Part shown: one piece after another, positions 51,763 to 63,487 of the stretch
Layout: every line of letters starts with the position of its first letter
Position numbering within the stretch: position 1 is the stretch's first letter
Origin: Anthonomus grandis grandis
Taxonomy: Eukaryota > Arthropoda > Insecta > Coleoptera > Curculionidae
Assembly (NCBI RefSeq): GCF_022605725.1
Contig: NC_065556.1
Span: 7,192,001-7,256,000, forward strand
Length of the DNA stretch: 64,000 nucleotides
Reading direction: 5' to 3'
Program-made: the position numbers and the translations under genes
Notes under the pieces: generated by a model
The model's database searches: none
What the model saw: the letters and a program-made list of their open reading frames with translations, nothing else
What the model was told of the DNA's origin: nothing

Positions 51763-53592
51763 ATGCCATATCTCAGCTTTCGTAAAAGCTACGACCTTGC
51801 AGATGGTCTCGTTGGATTTAGAATGACGAGACTAAGACAAAACCGTCGGAATTTTCCCGATAGCTCCCATAGAAGCCGAGATATTGACCTTCAAAATTTG
51901 GGTTTTTTCATTTTTCGGGTATACCCCCCCGTATCGAATTTTTTCACCAAAAATTGATTTTTTTCGAAATCAAACCAAGTATACCAGCGTCTTATTTGGG
52001 TCACCTAGATTACGAAAACACCGGGTTATAACAGGATCCGAGCAGAACTAAGGGAATGAGAGCACTTTAAAAATCCTGAAAAAGTCGTTTTCGACGTCTG
52101 TTTTTGAGGCCAAAAATGGGCATCAAAAATGCCATATCTCAGCTTTCGTAAAAGCTACGACCTTGCGGATGGTCTCGTTGGATTTAGAATGACGAGACTA
52201 AGACAAAACCGTCGGAATTTTCCCGATAGCTCCCATAGAAGCCGAGATATTGACCTTCAAAATTTGGGTTTTTTCATTTTTCGGGTATACCCCCCCGTAT
52301 CGAATTTTTTCACCAAAAATTGATTTTTTTCGAAATCAAACCAAGTATACCAGCGTCTTATTTGGGTCACCTAGATTACGAAAACACCGGGTTATAACAG
52401 GATCCGAGCAGAACTAAGGGAATGAGAGCACTTTAAAAATCCTGAAAAAGTCGTTTTCGACGTCTGTTTTTGAGGCCAAAAATGGGCATCAAAAATGCCA
52501 TATCTCAGCTTTCGTAAAAGCTACGACCTTGCGGATGGTCTCGTTGGATTTAGAATGACGAGACTAAGACAAAACCGTCGGAATTTTCCCGATAGCTCCT
52601 ATAGAAGCCGAGATATCGACCTTCAAAATTTGGGTTTTTTCATTTTTCGGGTATACCCCCCCGTATCGAATCTTTTCACCAAAAATTGATTTTTTTCGAA
52701 ATCAAACTAAGTATACCAGCGTCTTATTTGGGTCCCCTAGATTATGAAAACACCGGGTTATAACAGGATCCGAGCAGAACTAAGGGAATGAGAGCACTTT
52801 AAAAATCCTGAAAAAGTCGTTTTCGACGTCTGTTTTTGAGGCCAAAAATGGGCATAAAAAATGCCATATCCCGGCTATCGTAAGAGCTACGACCTTGCGG
52901 ATGGTCTCGTTGGATTCAGAATGGCGAAACTAAGACAAAACCGTCGGAATTTTCCCGATAGCTCCCATAGAAGCCGAGATATCGACCTTCAAAATTTGGG
53001 TTTTTTCATTTTTCGGGTATACCCCCCCGTATCGAATTTTTTCACCAAAAATTGATTTTTTTCGAAATCAAACTAAGTATACCAGTGTCTTATTTGGGTC
53101 CCCTAGATTACGAAAACACCGGGTTATAACAGGATCCGAGCAGAACTAAGGGAATGAGAGCACTTCGAAAATCCTGAAAAAGTCGTTTTCGACGTCCGTT
53201 TTTGAGACCAAAAATGGGTATCAAAAATGCCATATCTCAGCTATCGTAAGAGCTACGACCTTGCGGATGGTCTCGTTGGATTCAGAATGACGAGACTAAG
53301 ACAAAACCGTCGGAATTTTATCGATAGCTCCCATAGAAGCCGAGATATCAACCTTCAAAATTTGGGTTTTTTCATTTTTCGGGTATACCCCCCCGTATCG
53401 AATTTTTTCACCAAAAATTGATTTTTTTCGAAATCAAACCAAGTATACCAGCGTCTTATTTGGGTCACCTAGATTACGAAAACACCGGGTTATAACAGGA
53501 TCCGAGCAGAACTAAGGGAATGAGAGCACTTTAAAAATCCTGTAAAAGTCGTTTTCGACGTCTGTTTTTGAGGCCAAAAATGGGCATCAAAA
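51476..53592. repeat. Higher-order block A, 2117 bp, second six-unit copy
   Basis: Unit starts are 51476 (F), 51763, 52129, 52495, 52861 and 53227. The offset from copy 1 is 8832 bp for all six units. It shares GATTATGAAAAC in the fourth unit with the copies at 43663 and 50378. Confidence 0.9.
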
Positions 53593-53880
53593 ATGCCATA
53601 TCTCAGCTTTCGTAAAAGCTACGACCTTGCGGATGGTCTCGTTGGATTTAGAATGACGAGACTAAGACAAAACCGTCGGAATTTTCCCGATAGCTCCTAT
53701 AGAAGCCGAGATATCGACCTTCAAAATTTGGGTTTTTTCATTTTTTGGGTATACCCCCCCGTATCGAATTTTTTCACCAAAAATTGATTTTTTTCGAAAT
53801 CAAACCAAGTATACCAGCGTCTTATTTGGGTCACCAAGATTACGAAAACACCGGGTTATAACAGGATCCGAGCAGAACTA
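53593..53880. repeat. F unit (288 bp), partly converted
   Basis: The 78-bp deletion junction and the TTTTTTGGGTATAC mark are kept. The stretch from about 53774 to 53850 is normal at the C-loss site and has CAAACCAAG and CACCAAGATT, as in the next unit. Confidence 0.9.
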
Positions 53881-54978
53881 ATGCCATATCTCAGCTTTCG
53901 TAAAAGCTACGACCTTGCAGATGGTCTCGTTGGATTTAGAATGACGAGACTAAGACAAAACCGTCGGAATTTTCCCGATAGCTCCCATAGAAGCCGAGAT
54001 ATTGACCTTCAAAATTTGGGTTTTTTCATTTTTCGGGTATACCCCCCCGTATCGAATTTTTTCACCAAAAATTGATTTTTTTCGAAATCAAACCAAGTAT
54101 ACCAGCGTCTTATTTGGGTCACCAAGATTACGAAAACACCGGGTTATAACAGGATCCGAGCAGAACTAAGGGAATGAGAGCACTTTAAAAATCCTGAAAA
54201 AGTCGTTTTCGACGTCTGTTTTTGAGGCCAAAAATGGGCATCAAAAATGCCATATCTCAGCTTTCGTAAAAGCTACGACCTTGCGGATGGTCTCGTTGGA
54301 TTTAGAATGACGAGACTAAGACAAAACCGTCGGAATTTTCCCGATAGCTCCCATAGAAGCCGAGATATTGACCTTCAAAATTTGGGTTTTTTCATTTTTC
54401 GGGTATACCCCCCCGTATCGAATTTTTTCACCAAAAATTGATTTTTTTCGAAATCAAACCAAGTATACCAGCGTCTTATTTGGGTCACCTAGATTACGAA
54501 AACACCGGGTTATAACAGGATCCGAGCAGAACTAAGGGAATGAGAGCACTTTAAAAATCCTGAAAAAGTCGTTTTCGACGTCTGTTTTTGAGGCCAAAAA
54601 TGGGCATCAAAAATGCCATATCTCAGCTTTCGTAAAAGCTACGACCTTGCGGATGGTCTCGTTGGATTTAGAATGACGAGACTAAGACAAAACCGTCGGA
54701 ATTTTCCCGATAGCTCCTATAGAAGCCGAGATATCGACCTTCAAAATTTGGGTTTTTTCATTTTTCGGGTATACCCCCCCGTATCGAATCTTTTCACCAA
54801 AAATTGATTTTTTTCGAAATCAAACTAAGTATACCAGCGTCTTATTTGGGTCCCCTATATTACGAAAACACCGGGTTATAACAGGATCCGAGCAGAACTA
54901 AGGGAATGAGAGCACTTCGAAAATCCTGAAAAAGTCGTTTTCGACGTGCGTTTTTGAGACCAAAAATGGGTATCAAAA
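53593..54978. repeat. Truncated block A (first four units) with conversion tract
   Basis: Unit starts are 53593 (F, 288 bp), 53881, 54247 and 54613. These are the first four units of block A. The fifth and sixth are replaced by the second copy of block B. The first unit lacks the 1-bp loss of other F units and carries CACCAAGATT, seen otherwise only in the next unit (near 54121). Confidence 0.87.
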
Positions 54979-55203
54979 ATGCCATATCTCGGCTATCGTA
55001 AGAGCTACGACCTTGCGGATGGTCTCGTTGGATACAGAATGACGAGACTAAGACAAAACCGTCGGAATTTTCCCGATAGCTCCTATAGAAGCCGAGATAT
55101 CGACCTTCAAAATTTGGGTTTTTTCATTTTTCGGGTACACTTTGAAAATCCTGAAAAAGTCGTTTTCGACGTCCGTTTTTGAGGCCAAAAATGGGCATCA
55201 AAA
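54979..55203. repeat. T unit (225 bp) in block B copy 2
   Basis: Counterpart of 44761 with the identical junction. The class is known only from these two copies. Confidence 0.92.
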
Positions 55204-55569
55204 ATGCCATATCCCGGCTATTGTAAGAGCTACGACCTTGCGGATGGTCTCGTTGGATTCAGAATGACGAAACTAAGACAAAACCGTCGTAATTTTCCCG
55301 ATAGCTCCCATAGAAGCCGAGATATTGACCTTCAAAATTTGGGTTTTTTCATTTTTCGGGTATACCCCCCCGTATCGAATTTTTTCACCAAAAATTGATT
55401 TTTTTCGAAATCAAACCAAGTATACCAGCGTCTTATTTGGGTCACCTAGATTACGAAAACACCGGGTTATAACAGGATCCGAGCAGAACTAAGGGAATGA
55501 GAGCACTTTAAAAATCCTGAAAAAGTCGTCTTCGACGTCCGTTTTTGAGGCCAAAAATGGGCATCAAAA

Positions 55570-55856
55570 ATGCCATATCTCAGCTTTCGTAAAAGCTACG
55601 ACCTTGCGGATGGTCTCGTTGGATTTAGAATGACGAGACTAAGACAAAACCGTCGGAATTTTCCCGATAGCTCCTATAGAAGCCGAGATATCGACCTTCA
55701 AAATTTGGGTTTTTTCATTTTTCGGGTATACCCCCCCGTATCGAATTTTTTCACAAAAATTGATTTTTTTCGAAATCAAACTAAGTATACCAGCGTCTTA
55801 TTTGGGTCCCCTAGATTACGAAAACACCGGGTTATAACAGGATCCGAGCAGAACTA
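55570..55856. repeat. F unit (287 bp) in block B copy 2
   Basis: Counterpart of 45352. Confidence 0.92.
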
Positions 55857-56954
55857 ATGCCATATCTCAGCTTTCGTAAAAGCTACGACCTTGCAGATGG
55901 TCTCGTTGGATTTAGAATGACGAGACTAAGACAAAACCGTCGGAATTTTCCCGATAGCTCCCATAGAAGCCGAGATATTGACCTTCAAAATTTGGGTTTT
56001 TTCATTTTTCGGGTATACCCCCCCGTATCGAATTTTTTCACCAAAAATTGATTTTTTTCGAAATCAAACCAAGTATACCAGCGTCTTATTTGGGTCACCT
56101 AGATTACGAAAACACCGGGTTATAACAGGATCCGAGCAGAACTAAGGGAATGAGAGCACTTTAAAAATCCTGAAAAAGTCGTTTTCGACGTCTGTTTTTG
56201 AGGCCAAAAATGGGCATCAAAAATGCCATATCTCAGCTTTCGTAAAAGCTACGACCTTGCGGATGGTCTCGTTGGATTTAGAATGACGAGACTAAGACAA
56301 AACCGTCGGAATTTTCCCGATAGCTCCTATAGAAGCCGAGATATCGACCTTCAAAATTTGGGTTTTTTCATTTTTCGGGTATACCCCCCCGTATCGAATT
56401 TTTTCACCAAAAATTGATTTTTTTCGAAATCAAACTAAGTATACCAGCGTCTTGTTTGGGTCCCCTAGATTACGAAAACACCGGGTTATAACAGGATCCG
56501 AGCAGAACTAAGGGAATGAGAGTACTTTGAAAATCCTGAAAAAGTCGTTTTCGACGTCCGTTTTTGAGGCCAAAAATGGGCATAAAAAATGCCATATCCC
56601 GGCTATCGTAAGAGCTACGACCTTGCGGATGGTCTCGTTGGATTCAGAATGACGAAACTAAGACAAAACCGTCGGAATTTTCTCGATAGCTCCCATAGAA
56701 GCCGAGATATCAACCTTCAAAATTTGGGTTTTTTCATTTTTCAGGTATACCCCCCCGTATCGAATTTTTTCACCAAAAATTGATTTTTTTCGAAATCAAA
56801 CTAAGTATACCAGCGTCTTATTTGGGTCACCTAGATTACGAAAACACCGGGTTATAATAGGATCCGAGCAGAACTAAGGGAATGAGAGCACTTTAAAAAT
56901 CCTGAAAAAGTCGTTTTCGACGTCTGTTTTTGAGGCCAAAAATGGGCATCAAAA

Positions 56955-57241
56955 ATGCTATATCTCAGCTTTCGTAAAAGCTACGACCTTGCGGATGGTC
57001 TCGTTGGATTTAGAATGACGAGACTAAGACAAAACCGTCGGAATTTTCCCGATAGCTCCTATAGAAGCCGAGATATCGACCTTCAAAATTTGGGTTTTTT
57101 CATTTTTCGGGTATACCCCCCCGTATCGAATTTTTTCACAAAAATTGATTTTTTTCGAAATCAAACTAAGTATACCAGCGTCTTATTTGGGTCCCCTAGA
57201 TTACGAAAACACCGGGTTATAACAGGATCCGAGCAGAACTA
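56955..57241. repeat. F unit (287 bp) in block B copy 2
   Basis: Counterpart of 46737, including the ATGCTATATC start. Confidence 0.92.
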
Positions 57242-58705
57242 ATGCCATATCTCAGCTTTCGTAAAAGCTACGACCTTGCAGATGGTCTCGTTGGATTTAG
57301 AATGACGAGACTAAGACAAAACCGTCGGAATTTTCCCGATAGCTCCTATAGAAGCCGAGATATCGACCTTCAAAATTTGGGTTTTTTCATTTTTCGGGTA
57401 TACCCCCCCGTATCGAATTTTTTCACCAAAAATTGATTTTTTTCGAAATCAAACCAAGTATACCAGCGTCTTATTTGGGTCACCTAGATTACGAAAACAC
57501 CGGGTTATAACAGGATCCGAGCAGAACTAAGGGAATGAGAGCACTTTAAAAATCCTGAAAAAGTCGTTTTCGACGTCTGTTTTTGAGGCCAAAAATGGGC
57601 ATCAAAAATGCCATATCTCAGCTTTCGTAAAAGCTACGACCTTGCGGATGGTCTCGTTGGATTTAGAATGACGAGACTAAGACAAAACCGTCGGAATTTT
57701 CCCGATAGCTCCTATAGAAGCCGAGATATCGACCTTCAAAATTTGGGTTTTTTCATTTTTCGGGTATACCCCCCCGTATCGAATTTTTTCACCAAAAATT
57801 GATTTTTTTCGAAATCAAACTAAGTATACCAGCGTCTTGTTTGGGTCCCCTAGATTACGAAAACACCGGGTTATAACAGGATCCGAGCAGAACTAAGGGA
57901 ATGAGAGTACTTTGAAAATCCTGAAAAAGTCGTTTTCGACGTCCGTTTTTGAGGCCAAAAATGGGCATAAAAAATGCCATATCCCGGCTATCGTAAGAGC
58001 TACGACCTTGCGGATGGTCTCGTTGGATTCAGAATGACGAAACTAAGACAAAACCGTCGGAATTTTCCCGATAGCTCCCATAGAAGCCAAGATATCGACC
58101 TTCAAAATTTGGGTTTTTTCATTTTTCGGGTATACCCCCCCGTATCGAATTTTTTCACCAAAAATTGATTTTTTTTGAAATCAAACTAAGTATACCAGCG
58201 TCTTATTTGGGTCCCCTAGATTACGAAAACACCGGGTTATAACAGGATCCGAGCAGAACTAAGGGAATGAGAGCACTTTAAAAATCCTGAAAAAGTCGTT
58301 TTCGACGTCCGTTTTTGAGGCCAAAAATGGGCATCAAAAATGCTATATCTCAGCTTTCGTAAAAGCTACGACCTTGCGGATGGTCTCGTTGGATTCAGAA
58401 TGACGAAACTAAGACAAAACCGTCGGAATTTTCCCGATAGCTCCCATAGAAGCCGAGATATCAACCTTCAAAATTTGGGTTTTTTCATTTTTCAGGTACA
58501 CCCCCCCGTATCGAATTTTTTCACCAAAAATTGATTTTTTTCGAAATCAAACTAAGTATACCAGCGTCTTATTTGGGTCCCCTAGATTACGAAAACACCG
58601 GGTTATAACAGGATCCGAGTAGAACTAAGGGAATGAGAGCACTTTAAAAATCCTGAAAAAGTCGTATTCGACGTCTGTTTTTGAGGCCAAAAATGGGCAT
58701 CAAAA

Positions 58706-58844
58706 ATGCCATATCTCAGCCTAGATTACGAAAACACCGGGTTATAACAGGATCCGAGCAGAACTAAGGGAATGAGAGCACTTTAAAAATCCTGAAAAAG
58801 TCGTTTTCGACGTCCGTTTTTGAGGCCAAAAATGGGCATAAAAA
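58706..58844. repeat. S unit (139 bp) in block B copy 2
   Basis: Counterpart of 48488, with GAGCACTTTAAAAATCC in place of GAGTACTTTGAAAATCC, a small patch that looks converted. Confidence 0.93.
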
Positions 58845-59210
58845 ATGCCATATCCCGGCTATCGTAAGAGCTACGACCTTGCGGATGGTCTCGTTGGATT
58901 GAGAATGACGAAACTAAGACAAAACCGTCGGAATTTTCCCGATAGCTCCCATAGAAGCCGAGATATCGACCTTCAAAATTTGGGTTTTTTCATTTTTCGG
59001 GTATACCCCCCCGTATCGAATTTTTTCACCAAAAATTGATTTTTTTCGAAATCAAACCAAGTATACCAGCGTCTTATTTGGGTCACCTAGATTACGAAAA
59101 CACCGGGTTATAACAGGATCCGAGCAGAACTAAGGGAATGAGAGCACTTTAAAAATCCTGAAAAAGTCGTTTTCGACGTCTGTTTTTGAGGCCAAAAATG
59201 GGCATCAAAA

Positions 59211-59576
59211 ATGCCATATCTCAGCTTTCGTAAAAGCTACGACCTTGCGGATGGTCTCGTTGGATTTAGAATGACGAGACTAAGACAAAACCGTCGGAAT
59301 TTTCCCGATAGCTCCTATAGAAGCCGAGATATCAACCTTCAAAATTTGGGTTTTTTCATTTTTCGGGTATACCCCCCCGTATCGAATCTTTTCACCAAAA
59401 ATTGATTTTTTTCGAAATCAAACTAAGTATACCAGCGTCTTATTTGGGTCCCCTAGATTACGAAAACACCGGGTTATAACAGGATCCGAGCAGAACTAAG
59501 GGAATGAGAGCACTTCGAAAATCCTGAAAAAGTCGTTTTCGACGTCGGTTTTTGAGACCAAAAATGGGTATCAAAA
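59211..59576. repeat. Full monomer at block B exit
   Basis: This is a 366-bp unit with GTATCGAATCTTTTC and GATATCAACC. At the equivalent place after the first block B (48993) stands a different type (CCCGGCTATCG with AATGGCGAAAC), so the duplication ends just before this unit. Confidence 0.85.
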
Positions 59577-60143
59577 ATGCCATATCTCAGCTATCGTAAG
59601 AGCTACGACCTTGCGGATGGTCTCGTTGGATTCAGAATGACGAGACTAAGACAAAACCGTCGGAATTTTATCGATAGCTCCCATAGAAGCCGAGATATCA
59701 ACCTTCAAAATTTGGGTTTTTTCATTTTTCGGGTATACCCCCCCGTATCGAATCTTTTCACCAAAAATTGATTTTTTTCGAAATCAAACTAAGTATACCA
59801 GCGTCTTATTTGGGTCCCCTAGATTACGAAAACACCGGGTTATAACAGGATCCGAGCAGAACTAAGGGAATAAGAGCACTTTAAAAATTCTGAAAAAGTC
59901 TGGGGGTTTTTTTGGGTTTTTTCATTTTTCAGGTATACCCCCCCGTATCGAATTTTTTCACCAAAAATTGATTTTTTTTTTAAATCAAACTAATTATACC
60001 AGCGTCTTATTTGGGTCACCTAGATTACGAAAACACCGGGTTATAACAGGATTCGAGCAGAACTAAGGGAATGAGAGCACTTTGAAAATCCTGAAAAAGT
60101 CGTTTTCGACGTCTGTTTTTGAGGCCAAAAATGGGCATCAAAA
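59577..60143. repeat. G composite (567 bp), isolated distal copy
   Basis: Junction at about 59901, 36 kb from the next nearest G junction (23539). The T tract is expanded as at 9881. Confidence 0.92.
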
Positions 60144-60282
60144 ATGCCATATCTCAGCCTAGATTACGAAAACACCGGGTTATAACAGGATTCGAGCAGA
60201 ACTAAGGGAATGAGAGCACTTTGAAAATCCTGAAAAAGTCGTTTTCGACGTCCGTTTTTGAGGCCAAAAATGGGCATCAAAA
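60144..60282. repeat. S unit (139 bp) after a G composite
   Basis: Same junction. The order G composite then S unit is also seen at 8808-9513. Confidence 0.93.
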
Positions 60283-60648
60283 ATGCCATATCTCAGCTTT
60301 CGTAAGAGCTACGACCTTGCGGATGGTCTCGTTGGATTCAAAATGACGAAACTAAGACAAAACCGTCGGAATTTTCCCGATAGCTCCCATAGAAGCCGAG
60401 ATATCGACCTTCAAAATTTGGGTTTTTTCATTTTTCGGGTATACCCCCCCGTATCGAATTTTTTCACCAAAAATTGATTTTTTTCGAAATCAAACTAAGT
60501 ATACCAGCGTCTTATTTGGGTCACCTAGATTACGAAAAGACCAGGTTATAACAGGATCCGAGCAGAACTTAGGGAATGAGAGCACTTTGAAAATCCTGAA
60601 AAAGTCGTTTTCGACGTCCGTTTTTGAGGCCAAAAACGGGCATCAAAA

Positions 60649-60787
60649 ATGCCATATCTCAGCCTAGATTACGAAAACACCGGGTTATAACAGGATTCGA
60701 GCAGAACCAAGGGAATGAGAGCACTTTGAAAATCCTGAAAAAGTCGTTTTCGACGTCCGTTTTTGAGGCCAAAAATGGGCATCAAAA
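60649..60787. repeat. S unit (139 bp), first of a tandem pair
   Basis: It carries AACCAAGGG, like the first unit of the tandem S pair at 17363. Confidence 0.93.
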
Positions 60788-60926
60788 ATGCCATATCTCA
60801 GCCTAGATTACGAAAACACCGGGTTATAACAGGATTCGAGCAGAACCAAGGGAATGAGAGCACTTTGAAAATCCTGAAAAAGTCGTTTTCGACGTCCGTT
60901 TTTGAGGCCAAAAATGGGCATCAAAA
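60788..60926. repeat. S unit (139 bp), second of a tandem pair
   Basis: It also carries AACCAAGGG, unlike the second unit of the pair at 17502. The pair may have arisen by one unit copying itself. Confidence 0.93.
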
Positions 60927-63487
60927 ATGCCATATCTCAGCTTTCGTAAGAGCTACGACCTTGCGGATGGTCTCGTTGGATTTAGAATGACGAGACTAAG
61001 ACAAAACCGTCGGAATTTTCCCGATAGCTCCTATAGAAGCCGAGATATCGTCCTTCAAAATTTGGGTTTTTTCATTTTTCGGGTATACCCCTCCGTATCG
61101 AATTTTTTCACCAAAAATTGATTTTTTTCGAAATCAAACTAAGTATACCAGCGTCTTATTTGGGTCACCTAGATTACGAAAACACCGGGTTATAACAGGA
61201 ACCGAGCAGAACTAAGGGAATGAGAGCACTTTGAAAATCCTGAAAAAGTCGTTTTCGACGTCCGTTTTTGAGGCCAAAAATGGGCATCAAAAATGCCATA
61301 TCCCGACTATCGTAAGAGCTACGACCTTGCGGATGGTCTCGTTGGATTCAGAATGACGAAACTAAGACAAAACCGTCGGAATTTTCCCGATAGCTCCCAT
61401 AGAAGCCGAGATATCGACCTTCAAAATTTGGGTTTTTTCATTTTTCGGGTATACCCCCCCGTATCGAATTTTTTCACCAAAAATTGATTTTTTTCGAAAT
61501 CAAACCAAGTATACCAGCGTCTTATTTGGGTCACCTAGATTACGAAAACACCGGGTTATAACAGGATCCGAGCAGAACTAAGGGAATGAGAGCACTTTAA
61601 AAATCCTGAAAAAGTCGTTTTCGACGTCCGTTTTTGAGGCCAAAAATGGGCATCAAAAATGCCATATCTCAGCTTTCGTAAAAGCTACGACCTTGCGGAT
61701 GGTCTCGTTGGATTCAGAATGACGAAACTAAGACAAAACCGTCGGAATTTTCTCGATAGCTCCCATAGAAGCCGAGATATCGACCTTCAAAATTTGGGTT
61801 TTTTCATTTTTCGGGTATACCCCCCCGTATCGAATTTTTTCACCAAAAATTGATTTTTTTCGAAATCAAACTAAGTATACCAGCGTCTTATTTGGGTCAC
61901 CTAGATTACGAAAAGACCAGGTTATAACAGGATCCGAGCAGAACTTAGGGAATGAGAGCACTTTGAAAATCCTGAAAAAGTCGTTTTTAACGTCCGTTTT
62001 TGAGGCCAAAAATGGGCATCAAAAATGCCATATCTTAGCTTTCGTAAAAGCTACGACCTTGCGGATGGTCTCGTTGGATTCAAAATGACGAAACTAAGAC
62101 AAAACCGTCGGAATTTTCTTGATAGCTCCCATAGAAGCCGAGATATCAACCTTCAAAATTTGGGTTTTTTCATTTTTCGGGTATACCCCCCCGTATCGAA
62201 TTTTTTCACCAAAAATTGATTTTTTTCGAAATCAAACTAAGTATACCAGCGTCTTATTTGGGTCACCTAGATTACGAAAACACCGGGTTATAACAGGATC
62301 CGAGCAGAACTAAGGGAATGAGAGCACTTTAAAAATCCTGAAAAAGTCGTTTTCGACGTCCGTTTTTGAGGCCAAAAATGGGCATCAAAAATGCCATATC
62401 TCAGCTTTCGTAAAAGCTACGACCTTGCGGATGGTCTCGTTGGATTCAGAATGACGAAACTAAGACAAAAAGGTCGGAATTTTCCCGATAGCTCCCATAG
62501 AAGCCGAGATATCGACCTTCAAAATTTGGGTTTTTTCATTTTTCGGGTATACCCCCCCGTATCGAATTTTTTCACCAAAAATTGATTTTTTTCAAAATCA
62601 AACTAAGTATACCAGCGTCTTATTTGGGTCACCTAGATTACAAAAAGACCAGGTTATAACAGGATCCGAGCAGAACTTAGGGAATGAGAGCACTTTGAAA
62701 ATCCTGAAAAAGTCGTTTTCAACGTCCGTTTTTGAGGCCAAAAATGGGCATCAAAAATGCCATATCTTAGCTTTCGTAAAAGCTACGACCTTGCGGATGG
62801 TCTCGTTGGATTCAAAATGACGAAACTAAGACAAAACCGTCGGAATTTTCTTGATAGCTCCCATAGAAGCCGAGATATCAACCTTCAAAATTTGGGTTTT
62901 TTCATTTTTCGGGTATACCCCCCCGTATCGAATTTTTTCACCAAAAATTGATTTTTTTCAAAATCAAACCAAGTATACCAGCGTCTTATTTGGGTCACCT
63001 AGATTACGAAAACACCGGGTTATAACAGGATCCGAGCAGAGCTAAGGGAATGAGAGCACTTTAAAAATCCTGAAAAAGTCGTTTTCGACGTCTGTTTTTG
63101 AGGCCAAAAATGGGCATCAAAAATGCTATATCTCAGCTTTCGTACAAGCTACGACCTTGCGGATGGTCTCGTTGGATTCAGAATGACGAAACTAAGACAA
63201 AACCGTCGGAATTTTCCCGATAGCTCCCATAGAAGCCGAGATATCGACCTTCAAAATTTGGGTTTTTTCATTTTTCGGGTATACCCCCCCGTATCGAATT
63301 TTTTCACCAAAAATTGATTTTTTTCGAAATCAAACTAAGTATTCTAGCGTCTTATTTGGGTCCCCTAGATTCGAAAACACCGGGTTATAACAGGATCCGA
63401 GCAGAACTAAGGGAATGAGAGTACTTTGAAAATCCTGAAAAAGTCGTTTTCGACGTCCGTTTTTGAGGCCAAAAATGGGCATAAAAA

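Larger units (their letters stand above)
54910..59203. repeat. Higher-order block B, copy 2
   Basis: Unit starts are 54979 (T), 55204, 55570 (F), 55857, 56223, 56589, 56955 (F), 57242, 57608, 57974, 58340, 58706 (S) and 58845, all exactly 10,218 bp after copy 1. Differences seen by eye are few: CAGAATGACG at 55260 against CAGAGTGACG in copy 1, CAGGTACACC near 58495, and ACTTTAAAAATCC at 58780 against ACTTTGAAAATCC. This points to a recent duplication, or to continuing homogenisation. Confidence 0.9.
59577..63487. repeat. Sub-array resembling the 11-17 kb region
   Basis: Unit starts are 59577 (with G), 60144 (S), 60283, 60649 (S), 60788 (S), 60927, 61293, 61659, 62025, 62391, 62757 and 63123 (365 bp). 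The AAGACCAGGTT with AACTTAGGG haplotype, absent from 22-60 kb, returns here. The units at 60927 and 61293 match 11545 and 11911 (offset 49,382). The units at 61659 and 62025 match 12643 and 13009 (offset 49,016), including ATATCTTAGC and TTCTTGATAG. The unit at 63123 shares the 1-bp loss in GATTCGAAAAC with 24150. Confidence 0.87.
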
